Assembly (NCBI GenBank): GCA_015711875.1
Contig: JACVJG010000233.1
Location: 1-5,521 of the forward strand
DNA length: 5,521 bases
Direction: 5' to 3'
Source of the DNA: Candidatus Solincola jinzensis
GTDB lineage: Bacteria; Actinomycetota; Geothermincolia; Geothermincolales; RBG-13-55-18
Shown here: piece after piece, positions 1-5,144 of the stretch
How positions within the stretch are numbered: position 1 is the first letter of the stretch
How the letters are laid out: each line of letters opens with the position of its first letter
The notes under the pieces: model-generated
What the model was told of the DNA's origin: nothing
The model's input: only the letters and a program-made list of their open reading frames with translations
The model's database searches: none
Translations under genes and position numbers: made by a program

Positions 1-500
1 TAGCCGAGGCTGGCAAGCATTCCCAGTTCAGCGGGACCTATGGCCGTTCCCGCCGTGAGCGCCGTCTCACCGCTTTTTACGTCCTCGCCCGCGCGGCGCA
101 CGTTGGCGCCCTTCTTCATCGCTTCCAGGATAAGGACCTTCCCCTCAACCGCGCGTGTCATCTCCACCGGCACCACGGCATCGCAGCCCTTTGGCACGGG
201 AGCACCGGTCATGATGCGCAGGGCCTGCCCTCGCCGCAGCTCAACCTGCGGCGCGTATCCCGCCGCCAGGTCTCCCAGCACCTCCAGTTCCACGGGGTTG
301 TCCACGGAGGCGCCGGCCACGTCCTCCGACCTCAGCGCGTAACCGTCCATGGCGGAGTTGTCGAAGGGGGGGATGTGGTCACGCGCCACCGCGTCCTCGG
401 CCAGGGTCATCCCCAGCGCCTCCAGGAGCGGCGTCTCCACCGCCTCCAGCGTCCCCACCGCACTCAATACCTTCTCCCTTGCCTCTTCCACGCTCAACAT
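1..500 (-). CDS. moeA: Molybdopterin molybdenumtransferase MoeA, N-terminal part (runs off the window)
   Basis: MoeA inserts molybdate, or tungstate in some anaerobes, into adenylylated molybdopterin in the cytoplasm, the last step of basic Moco synthesis. The window holds the first 166 codons of a protein usually about 400 residues long; the 3' part lies beyond base 1. Family motifs seen: PPFDNSAMDGYA at residues 44-55, including the Asp equivalent to the essential E. coli Asp59; RIMTGAPVPKGCDAVV at 95-110; NVRRAGED at 133-140; and LGMLASLG at 159-166. The ATG at 500 is chosen because GGAGG at 510-514 lies 9 bases upstream and the residues after it match the family start. It is the last gene in a run of Mo/W genes on the same strand, 259 bases after the TupA-like gene. 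No frame damage is visible. The metal preference (Mo or W) cannot be read from this part; the tungstate transporter next door makes tungsten use plausible, which is inference. Confidence 0.95.
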   Translation of the reverse strand, partial: MLSVEEAREKVLSAVGTLEAVETPLLEALGMTLAEDAVARDHIPPFDNSAMDGYALRSEDVAGASVDNPVELEVLGDLAAGYAPQVELRRGQALRIMTGAPVPKGCDAVVPVEMTRAVEGKVLILEAMKKGANVRRAGEDVKSGETALTAGTAIGPAELGMLASLG

Positions 501-509
501 CCCAGCTCT

Positions 510-536
510 CCTCCATCCTCAGGGATATGGATTATC
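510..536 (-). promoter_or_regulatory. moeA ribosome binding site and possible -10 box
   Basis: On the minus strand GGAGG (510-514) sits 9 bases before the moeA ATG and is a strong Shine-Dalgarno site. Upstream, GATAAT at 531-536 matches five of six bases of a sigma-70 -10 box, but no good -35 box lies 16-18 bases above it. A promoter here is therefore weakly supported, and moeA may instead be read from upstream. The ribosome site is well supported. Confidence 0.4.
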
Positions 537-726
537 TCTTCCTGGCCACAGCAATATGGTAATCGAATGGCCGCTAATACCACCGTCAGGGTTCACGGAC
601 ATCAAGCTCACCTGTCGCGATCCAAGCCGCCGCCCTCCTTCCCTTCCTCACCTGCATGACCTTGAAAATGAGACCGCCCCTTCAACTATGAAAGGAAGCC
701 CCCTTGCGTCGGAGGCAGTATCAAGC

Positions 727-759
727 CCGCTCCCCGCTCCCTCCCCGGGAGCAAAGCGG
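727..759 (-). terminator. Hairpin directly after the TupA-like gene
   Basis: Starting at the base after the stop codon (760-762), the minus strand can fold GCTCCC/GGGAGC (736-741 with 747-752, loop of five). It can be extended by an outer CCGC/GCGG pair (727-730 with 756-759). No U tract follows (the next bases read CTTGATACTG), so it is not a canonical intrinsic terminator. It may be a weak or factor-assisted terminator, or an mRNA 3'-end stabiliser. The remaining spacer to moeA (about 515-726) shows no further gene I can support. Confidence 0.4.
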
Positions 760-1581
760 TCACCGTGAAGGCGGCTTCCACGGCCCTTGCTCGAGAAACC
801 CCTGCCCCCGCTCGGAAAGCAGGTAGGTCATGAACGCGAGCGCCCCTTCGACGTCGGTGTCCGGGTAGGTAAGGGTACTCACCACCATGGCGTGGTAGGC
901 GTCCTCCAGCATCTCGCCGCCCTCCATCGCCACCTCCAGGCTCAACTCCCCGGACAATCTCTCGTAGGCATCGCGCCCCGTCAAGGTATACGCCCCCAGC
1001 GCCGCCGCGCGGCGCAGGGCGTCCTCGGCGCCGTCTAGGGTGCGGATGAGCCAGCCCCCCGTCTCCTCCACGCCCGCGAGGCTCCAGAGGCTCCCGGCCT
1101 TGATGGCCGATCCCGAGCCGTCCTCCCGCAGCACGAAGGGCGCTTCCGCCTCGGCGATTCGCCTGAGAGCGCCGGCTATATCCTCCGCCTCCCGCGCTCC
1201 CGCGGGGTCTCCGGCAGGACCGACCAGCACGTAATCGCCCCGCATGATCTCCTGACGGTCCGTAACGTAGCCCGACCTCTCCAGTCTCTCCTCGTCGCTG
1301 GAAACATGGGTCAGGATAAGGTCGCACTCCCCGTGTCGCGCCATGTCGCATACCCGGTCATCGGTGTCCGTGACCACCTCCACCCGGCGCCCGCTGCTCT
1401 CCTGAAAATCCCGCGCCCAGGCCTCCAGCAGCCCGCCCCCCTCCAGGTCGCCAGAGGCCGCCAGCAGCAGGGGCGGGCGCTCCTCCCCTCCGCAACCGGG
1501 CGCAGCGCACAGCAGCGTGGCGCCGGCGGCCATGACCGCAACGGCGCATGTAAGCCATCTTGCAAGATGACCCCCCATCAT
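760..1581 (-). CDS. Diverged TupA-like extracytoplasmic binding protein (orphan)
   Basis: Predicted periplasmic-type solute-binding protein, 273 residues if read from the ATG at 1581. The frame is open to 1716, but the extension looks non-coding. ATGs at 1590, 1581 and 1578 all precede the hydrophobic segment LTCAVAVMAAGATLLCAAPGC (residues 10-30), which looks like a lipoprotein signal with a poor lipobox (APGC). No clear Shine-Dalgarno site decides the start. The body aligns along its length with the TupA in this window: shared blocks include LVGPAGDPAG (118-127), REDGSGS (151-157, TupA RADGSGT) and GAYTLTGRDAYERLSGELSLEV. However, the TupA ligand loop TTTSTQDSG is here ASGDLEGGG (about 41-49), and VGSGEA is replaced by TDTDDR (about 70-75). 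The conserved Arg (151) is kept. It most likely binds another oxyanion, binds weakly, or acts as a sensor. It has no permease or ATPase of its own and might share TupBC; both points are inference. Confidence 0.8.
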   Translation of the reverse strand: MMGGHLARWLTCAVAVMAAGATLLCAAPGCGGEERPPLLLAASGDLEGGGLLEAWARDFQESSGRRVEVVTDTDDRVCDMARHGECDLILTHVSSDEERLERSGYVTDRQEIMRGDYVLVGPAGDPAGAREAEDIAGALRRIAEAEAPFVLREDGSGSAIKAGSLWSLAGVEETGGWLIRTLDGAEDALRRAAALGAYTLTGRDAYERLSGELSLEVAMEGGEMLEDAYHAMVVSTLTYPDTDVEGALAFMTYLLSERGQGFLEQGPWKPPSR

Positions 1582-1619
1582 GGGGAACATTCTACACCAA
1601 TCGGAAGGTATCATACGGG

Positions 1620-1642
1620 AAAACGACCCCCACGGCAGGGGG
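1620..1642 (-). terminator. Terminator-like hairpin upstream of the TupA-like gene
   Basis: On the minus strand CCCCC (1638-1642) pairs with GGGGG (1627-1631) across a six-base loop. Three further outer pairs are possible if one T is bulged. The stem is followed by TCG and then TTTT (1620-1623). The T run is short, so termination strength is uncertain. It lies about 300 bases after the tupC stop and 30 bases before the first possible start of the TupA-like gene, so it could end the tup transcript or attenuate read-through into that gene. Confidence 0.45.
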
Positions 1643-1705
1643 ACCGAGCGCGTGCCGGTGAGAGGAGGCAACAGGCTGAAGGGGATGCGGATACCCCGGA
1701 GTTCG

Positions 1706-1766
1706 CCCGCAAGCATGCGTGGTGCGGGAGGGCTATCAAGTCGGTAAAACCCTCATGCGTCAAGGG
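1706..1766 (-). other. Two adjacent hairpins with the same loop heptamer
   Basis: Minus-strand hairpin 1 (1750-1766) has a CCCT/AGGG stem around a nine-base loop containing ACGCATG. Hairpin 2 (1706-1728) has a six-pair CCCGCA/TGCGGG stem around an 11-base loop containing ACGCATGC. Because GCATGC is self-complementary, the loops could pair with each other. Hairpin 1 is also enclosed by GTCGG/CCGAC (1780-1784 with 1740-1744). The structure is inferred by eye; no known RNA family was recognised. Confidence 0.3.
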
Positions 1767-1817
1767 ACGGGGGTTCCTCCCGACGGCCTTTGCTTGAGAT
1801 CCGCCCTCCCCTGGAGA

Positions 1818-1865
1818 GGACGAGGATACCCTGATGCTAGGGATTTGGACAAGGATGCCCTGATG
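1818..1865. repeat. 19-base imperfect direct repeat, 29-base period
   Basis: On the plus strand GGACGAGGATACCCTGATG (1818-1836) recurs as GGACAAGGATGCCCTGATG (1847-1865): 17 of 19 bases match, with starts 29 bases apart. The core AGGRTRCCCT is partly palindromic. It lies just downstream of tupC in non-coding DNA. It could be paired operator half-sites or a small duplication; no regulator family's motif was recognised. Confidence 0.6.
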
Positions 1866-1941
1866 ACCAAAGGTTTTCCTCGCCGACACCGGGATAGCAC
1901 AGGCCTGGCAACACCGGTTCTCCAAGGAGCAGACGGCATCT

Positions 1942-3108
1942 CTATCGCGAAACTTTCCACGCGCCGGCTTTTCCGCCCTGCCGCCTCCCGGAGGCCACGC
2001 CCGTTTCCCGGCCTTCGGCGGTAAAGGGCATGACGTGCACGGCGGTGGCCTTGACCGCCGCCGTGACCTCCGCCCCGGGCTCGATCCCCAGATCCTCGCG
2101 GGAGGCTCGGGTGATGTAAGCGACGAGGGGGAAGCCGCAATGCAGGCCCACCTTGACCAGAGCACCCATCGGTTTGACCTCGGTGACCCGCGAGCGCAGC
2201 CGGTTGCGCACCGAACCCGCGCCCCCGGCATCGGGGAGCAGGGCCACCTCCTCCGGGTGGATGAGGACCTTGACCCGCGCGCCACATGGCAGTCCGCACA
2301 GGGCCTCCAGCCTCACGCCCGCGATGGTGATCACGGCCATGCCCTCGAGGCTCGCTTCCACCTCGCCCTCCAGCAGGTTCTCCGCGCCCAGGAACTCCGC
2401 CACCACGTCCGTGGCGGGCCTGCCGAACACCTCGCCGGGCCTGCCCGTCTGCAGCAAGGCGCCCCCGATGAGCACCGCCAGGCGGTCGGCGATCTCCAGC
2501 ACCTCGTGATAGTCGTGGGAGACGAAAACGGCGGTGACCCCCATCTCCCTCACCAGGGCGGAGATATACGCCAGCAGATCCTTGCGGGAAGGGGCGTCGA
2601 GGGAGGCAAGGGGCTCATCGAGGAGCAGCAGGCGCGGCCTGAGCACCATGGCGCGGGCCAGGGCCGTCTTCTGGGCCTCGCCGCCGGAGAGGGCGACGGC
2701 GCTGCGGTCCGCGAAGCCAGCCAGGTTAAGCCGCGCCAGCATCTCCTCCGCCATCCGCCTCCGCTCATCCCTTTTCACCTTGCGCGCCTTCAACCCGTAT
2801 TCCACGTTGGCGCGCACGCTGCGCTTGAAGAGCAGGGGCTCCTGGAAGATCATGGCCATCTGCCGGGCCAGCTTTTTCCTCTCCAAGCGGCTCAACCCCG
2901 AGAGGCGCGAGCCGTCCCAGAAGACGACGTCCCCCTGGTCAGGTTTTTCCAGCAGGTTGAGGATGCGCAGCAGGGTGCTCTTCCCGGAGCCGTTCGGGCC
3001 CACCACCGCCAGGATCTCCCCTTCCATGACCTCCAGGCTCTCGACGTCGAGCACCTTGCGTCCCTCGTAGAAATGCTGCAGGCCCTCGACTCTGAGGAAG
3101 GCGCTCAA
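1942..3108 (-). CDS. tupC: Tungstate/molybdate ABC transporter ATPase with TOBE domain
   Basis: Cytoplasmic ATPase that powers oxyanion import with TupB; 388 residues. The nucleotide-binding domain is complete: Walker A GPNGSGKST (37-45), Q-loop Gln89, signature LSGGEAQK (140-147), Walker B LLLLDEP (160-166), D-loop SLD (169-171) and H-loop His198. LSGGEAQ is a common signature form in this subfamily. Residues about 244-361 form a TOBE region ending in ITRASREDLG...VKATAVHVMP, as in ModC and CysA-type ATPases; there it can bind intracellular oxyanion and restrain transport. A 27-residue tail rich in Gly and Arg follows. The start is a TTG at 3106-3108, chosen because AAGGAGG (3116-3122) lies 7 bases upstream and the TTG overlaps the tupB TGA (TTGA), a translational-coupling arrangement. 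The same frame is open upstream through tupB to tupA, so automated calls may wrongly place the start at 4818-4821. Mo versus W preference is not decided by this subunit. Confidence 0.93.
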   Translation of the reverse strand: MSAFLRVEGLQHFYEGRKVLDVESLEVMEGEILAVVGPNGSGKSTLLRILNLLEKPDQGDVVFWDGSRLSGLSRLERKKLARQMAMIFQEPLLFKRSVRANVEYGLKARKVKRDERRRMAEEMLARLNLAGFADRSAVALSGGEAQKTALARAMVLRPRLLLLDEPLASLDAPSRKDLLAYISALVREMGVTAVFVSHDYHEVLEIADRLAVLIGGALLQTGRPGEVFGRPATDVVAEFLGAENLLEGEVEASLEGMAVITIAGVRLEALCGLPCGARVKVLIHPEEVALLPDAGGAGSVRNRLRSRVTEVKPMGALVKVGLHCGFPLVAYITRASREDLGIEPGAEVTAAVKATAVHVMPFTAEGRETGVASGRRQGGKAGAWKVSR

Positions 3109-3872
3109 GACGCGGCCTCCTTGCAGCGACGGGCGAAGAGGTTGCGGGCGATCCTGGCCGGATGGCTCAGCAGGCTTCCCTGCTGGATGAGGGTCATCAC
3201 CCACACCAGGAGCACGGTTATGGCCAGGAGGATGATCCCCAGGGCTATGGCCATCACGCTGTTCCCCTTGCTCACCTCGAGGACGGTGGCGGTGGTCAGG
3301 GTGCGGGTATAGGGTTCCCCGTTTACCATGAGGTTCCCGCCCACCATCATCGCCGCGCCCACCTCCGAGATGATCCCACCGAAGCCGGCGATGACCGCGG
3401 CCAGCAGCGAGAGGCGGGTCTCCCGCAGCAGGGTTAGCACCGAACCCGCCTCGCCCGCTCCCAGTGACTTCGCCTGCATGCGCAGCTTGGGATCCACGTT
3501 CTGCAGGGCGGCCATGGTGATGCCGGCGATAAGGGGCATGGCCAGGACGATCTCGGCCAGGATGATGGCCCTGGGGGTGTAAAGCCAGCCCAGGAAGCCC
3601 AGGGGGCCCCTGCGCTTCAGGAACATGTACACGAACAGCCCCACCACCACCGGGGGCAGGCCCATGCCCGCGTTGACCAGCGTTACCAGCAATTTCCTTC
3701 CTGGGAAGCGGTACACGGCAAGGGCTGACCCGAGGGGTATGCCCAGGAGCATGCCCGCCGCGGTGGCTATGGCGCAGACATACAGCGTGAACAGGGTGAT
3801 CCTCATCACGTAGGGGTCGAGGTGGACGATGAGCTTCAAGGCCTGTACCAAACCGTTCCAGATATCTCCCAT
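3105..3872 (-). CDS. tupB: Tungstate ABC transporter permease TupB
   Basis: Integral membrane subunit forming the translocation channel, 255 residues. Hydrophobic segments lie near residues 25-50, 61-85, 96-123, 155-180 and 205-231, consistent with about five transmembrane helices. GLPPVVVGLFVYMFL (71-85) and ISEVGAAMMVGGN (168-180) resemble TupB/WtpB permeases. The cytoplasmic coupling loop that contacts the ATPase is recognisable around QAKSLGAGEAGSVLTLLRET (133-152). The ATG at 3872 is the only start in this frame below the in-frame TGA at 3960-3962. A weak AAAGG (3883-3887) lies 10 bases upstream. The gene ends in TTGA shared with the tupC TTG start. It lies between binding protein and ATPase in the usual tupABC order. 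Two other reading frames are open through it, but only this frame gives a membrane protein. Confidence 0.93.
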   Translation of the reverse strand: MGDIWNGLVQALKLIVHLDPYVMRITLFTLYVCAIATAAGMLLGIPLGSALAVYRFPGRKLLVTLVNAGMGLPPVVVGLFVYMFLKRRGPLGFLGWLYTPRAIILAEIVLAMPLIAGITMAALQNVDPKLRMQAKSLGAGEAGSVLTLLRETRLSLLAAVIAGFGGIISEVGAAMMVGGNLMVNGEPYTRTLTTATVLEVSKGNSVMAIALGIILLAITVLLVWVMTLIQQGSLLSHPARIARNLFARRCKEAAS

Positions 3873-3913
3873 ATCGTCTGTGCCTTTCCCGCGGACGTTC
3901 CCGTCTTTCCCAT

Positions 3914-3954
3914 GGGTCCCGGCGCCCGCCGCGCCGCCGCGGCGGCCGGGACCC
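3914..3954 (-). other. Strong GC hairpin between tupA and tupB
   Basis: A perfect 10-base inverted repeat, GGGTCCCGGC (3914-3923) with GCCGGGACCC (3945-3954), is separated by 21 GC-only bases that can pair further (CCGC with GCGG, 3926-3929 with 3939-3942). No U tract follows, so it is unlikely to be a simple terminator. Stems at this place, after a binding-protein gene and before its permease, are known in other ABC operons to stabilise the upstream mRNA and favour surplus binding protein. The stem is also the kind of sequence that provokes sequencing errors. Confidence 0.65.
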
Positions 3955-3959
3955 GACCT

Positions 3960-4818
3960 TCACCTTCCGCGATAGGGCGTCCGGATAGAACAGCGGGCGC
4001 CCGAACTCCTCCACTCCGTAGGTCTCGAGAAACTCCTGGGCCTCTCCGCTGACCACGAAATGCGCCCAGGCCCTGGCGCCGTCGCCGTTCACGTCCGGCC
4101 ACTTCTCGGGGTTGACCTCGATGTCGTGGTATTCGTTATAGAGCGTCTCGTCTCCCTGGTAGAGCACCTCGAGTTCGAGGTCCCCGCTGAGTTTGAGATA
4201 GGTGCCGTAGTCGCTCAGGGCATAGGCCCCCTGCTCGGAAGCCACGCGCAGGGTATCGGCCATGCCCTTGCCGGTCTCTGTATACCAGGCGCCGCCCGGT
4301 TCCATGCCCGCCTCCTTCCACACCTCCAGCTCCCTCTGGTGAGTGCCCGAACCGTCGGCGCGGGAGACGAAGGGTGACCGCGAGTTCGCGATAAGGGCGA
4401 AGGCCTCCACCGCTGAGGCGGCATTCTTCACCCCTGCGGGATCGCCAGCCGGCCCCACCAGGATGAACTCGTTGTGCATCACCGCCCTGCGGTTGATGCC
4501 GTAGCCTTCCTCGACCAGTTTCTCCTCATCCGCCGGGCTGTGGGCCAGGATGACGTCCGCCTCGCCCTCACGCCCCATCTGGATGGCCTCGCCGCTGCCC
4601 ACGGCGATGACCTTGACCGCATAGGGATTGTCCTCCTCGAACATGGGTATCCATGCGTCGAGGAGGCCGGAGTCCTGGGTGCTGGTGGTAGTGGCCAGGA
4701 TGAGCTCGCTCCTCCTCGTTTCCTCCATCCCTTTCTTCCCGCACCCGGACGCCATAGCGACCATGGAAAGCGCCGCCAGGAGCACCGCGCAAGCGACAGC
4801 GGCTTTTCGCATAGTCAT
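3960..4818 (-). CDS. tupA: Tungstate-binding lipoprotein TupA, with probable frameshift at its 3' end
   Basis: Extracytoplasmic receptor that captures tungstate and delivers it to TupBC. The ATG at 4818 is preferred over GTG 4821 and ATG 4812 because AAGGA (4825-4829) lies 6 bases upstream. A basic start and hydrophobic stretch lead to lipobox ASGC with Cys26. TupA hallmarks: ATTTSTQDSGLLDAW (42-56, oxyanion loop), VGSGEAIQMG (73-82), DVILAHSP (88-95), LVGPAGDPAG (120-129) and SRADGSGTH (152-160, with the conserved anion-binding Arg). Family similarity continues to GRPLFYPDAL (to about residue 282). No stop then occurs in frame: the frame turns into Arg/Pro-rich junk (PPRRRGGRR) across the hairpin and stays open through tupB into tupC, ending at 1942. 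Skipping one base between about 3963 and 3980 reaches the TGA at 3960-3962, giving a protein of normal size (about 285 residues). The end given here is that inferred stop. Confidence 0.85.
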
Positions 4819-4848
4819 CACGCTTCCTTACCGCCTCTCATGCTTCAT

Positions 4849-4987
4849 CCGGCCTCATCACGGCTAGTCTCCCGCCGACCTGCCCGTAGAATGGGTGCCC
4901 GTGAAAAGCCATGGTCTCTCCCGAGGCCGGGCATCTGTAACGCCACTCCCTCTCCAGTCACCGGAAGCATTGGGTTTCCCCATGCCC
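4849..4987 (-). promoter_or_regulatory. Candidate structured 5' leader of tupA (riboswitch-like, unassigned)
   Basis: Read on the minus strand, CCGGCCTC (4923-4930) is perfectly complementary to GAGGCCGG (4849-4856), a GC-rich stem closing 66 bases. Inside, GACC/GGTC (4913-4916 with 4877-4880) stacks on ATGG/CCAT (4909-4912 with 4891-4894), and CGGC/GCCG (4874-4877 with 4861-4864) gives another arm, so a multi-branched fold is possible. ACGGGCA occurs twice inside (4881-4887, 4896-4902), as does CGGGAGA. Just upstream, 4967-4985 forms a hairpin with GCAT/ATGC and GGG/CCC pairs, one bulged A and a GAAA tetraloop. An alternative helix GGGCAT/ATGCCC (4982-4987 with 4929-4934) would exclude both, as in a switch. 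The domain ends about 20 bases before the tupA ribosome site. A Mo/W-cofactor riboswitch would fit the context, but I could not match its consensus. Confidence 0.4.
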
Positions 4988-5051
4988 ATCTGCTTGAATC
5001 CATAGCCATGGCCATACGGCCTTTGGAGCGGGCCCGGAGGTCCGCCAGTTC

Positions 5052-5078
5052 ATCATGCTCTCAGATCCATGCTTTCAA
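5052..5078 (-). promoter_or_regulatory. Possible tupA operon promoter
   Basis: On the minus strand TTGAAA (5073-5078, five of six bases of the -35 consensus) is followed after a short 15-base spacer by CATGAT (5052-5057, four of six of the -10 consensus). It lies between the hairpin that ends the upstream gene and the structured leader. It would give a leader of roughly 225 bases before tupA, long enough to hold an RNA regulator. The spacing is below optimum, so support is moderate at best. Confidence 0.3.
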
Positions 5079-5099
5079 ACAGACCCGGGCCGCGCGGCT

Positions 5100-5124
5100 C
5101 CGGGGGCTTTCCGCCCGCCCCCGG
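5100..5124 (-). terminator. Terminator-like hairpin after the upstream gene
   Basis: A perfect eight-pair stem, CCGGGGGC (5117-5124) with GCCCCCGG (5100-5107), and a nine-base loop begin 20 bases after the stop codon at 5145-5147 on the minus strand. A palindrome GCCGCGCGGC follows at once. There is no U tract directly downstream (TCTGTTTG comes some 17 bases later), so this is a hairpin without the classical tail. Its position supports separation of the upstream gene from the tup operon. Confidence 0.45.
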
Positions 5125-5144
5125 CAACGCTTACTCCCGCCGCC

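Larger units (their letters stand above)
1582..1941 (-). other. 360-base non-coding gap with repeats and hairpins between tupC and the TupA-like gene
   Basis: I see no gene here: the open frames that cross it are continuations from neighbours and show no family motif. Read on the minus strand it contains, in order: a 19-base imperfect direct repeat (1847-1865 and 1818-1836); nested stems TCAA/TTGA (1794-1797 with 1736-1739) and GTCGG/CCGAC (1780-1784 with 1740-1744), enclosing a CCCT/AGGG hairpin (1750-1766); a CCCGCA/TGCGGG hairpin (1706-1728); and a terminator-like hairpin with four U (1620-1642). The two middle hairpins both show ACGCATG in their loops. TATGAT at 1610-1615 could be a -10 box giving a very short leader, but its -35 region (CTGCCG) is poor. 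The gap could be the end of the tup operon plus a new promoter, or an attenuating leader. Confidence 0.5.

Noticed and set aside
519..602. A 27-codon minus-strand frame (starting MSVNPDGG) ending just before the moeA ribosome site
   Set aside because: It has an AGGTGA 5 bases upstream, but it is very short, matches nothing I know and overlaps the possible moeA -10 box. A leader peptide cannot be excluded.
1582..1716. N-terminal extension of the TupA-like protein to a start at 1716
   Set aside because: The extra 45 residues lack a signal or family similarity and cross a terminator-like hairpin. The hydrophobic export segment begins after the ATGs at 1578-1590.
1736..1800. Resemblance to the c-di-GMP-I riboswitch core (GCAAAG ... 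GGGTTTTACCGA)
   Set aside because: Only short pieces match. The upstream AAACC hairpin and the correct junction spacing of that class are not present. A cmscan with RF01051 would settle it.
2035..3312. A 425-codon open frame on the plus strand opposite tupC and tupB
   Set aside because: It is antisense to two clearly recognised genes, has His/Gln/Arg-rich composition with no family motif, and is expected from GC-rich codon bias.
1942..4821. A single 959-residue TupA-TupC fusion protein
   Set aside because: The middle third is low-complexity Arg/Pro/His/Gly sequence, tupB is encoded there in another frame, and tupC has its own strong ribosome site and TTG start coupled to the tupB stop.
1780..5000. 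Similar stretches GGATTCAAGCAGA (tupA leader, about 4990-5002) and GGATCTCAAGCAAA (TupA-like leader, about 1789-1802)
   Set aside because: Only about 12 bases with an insertion, in different structural settings; chance similarity is likely.
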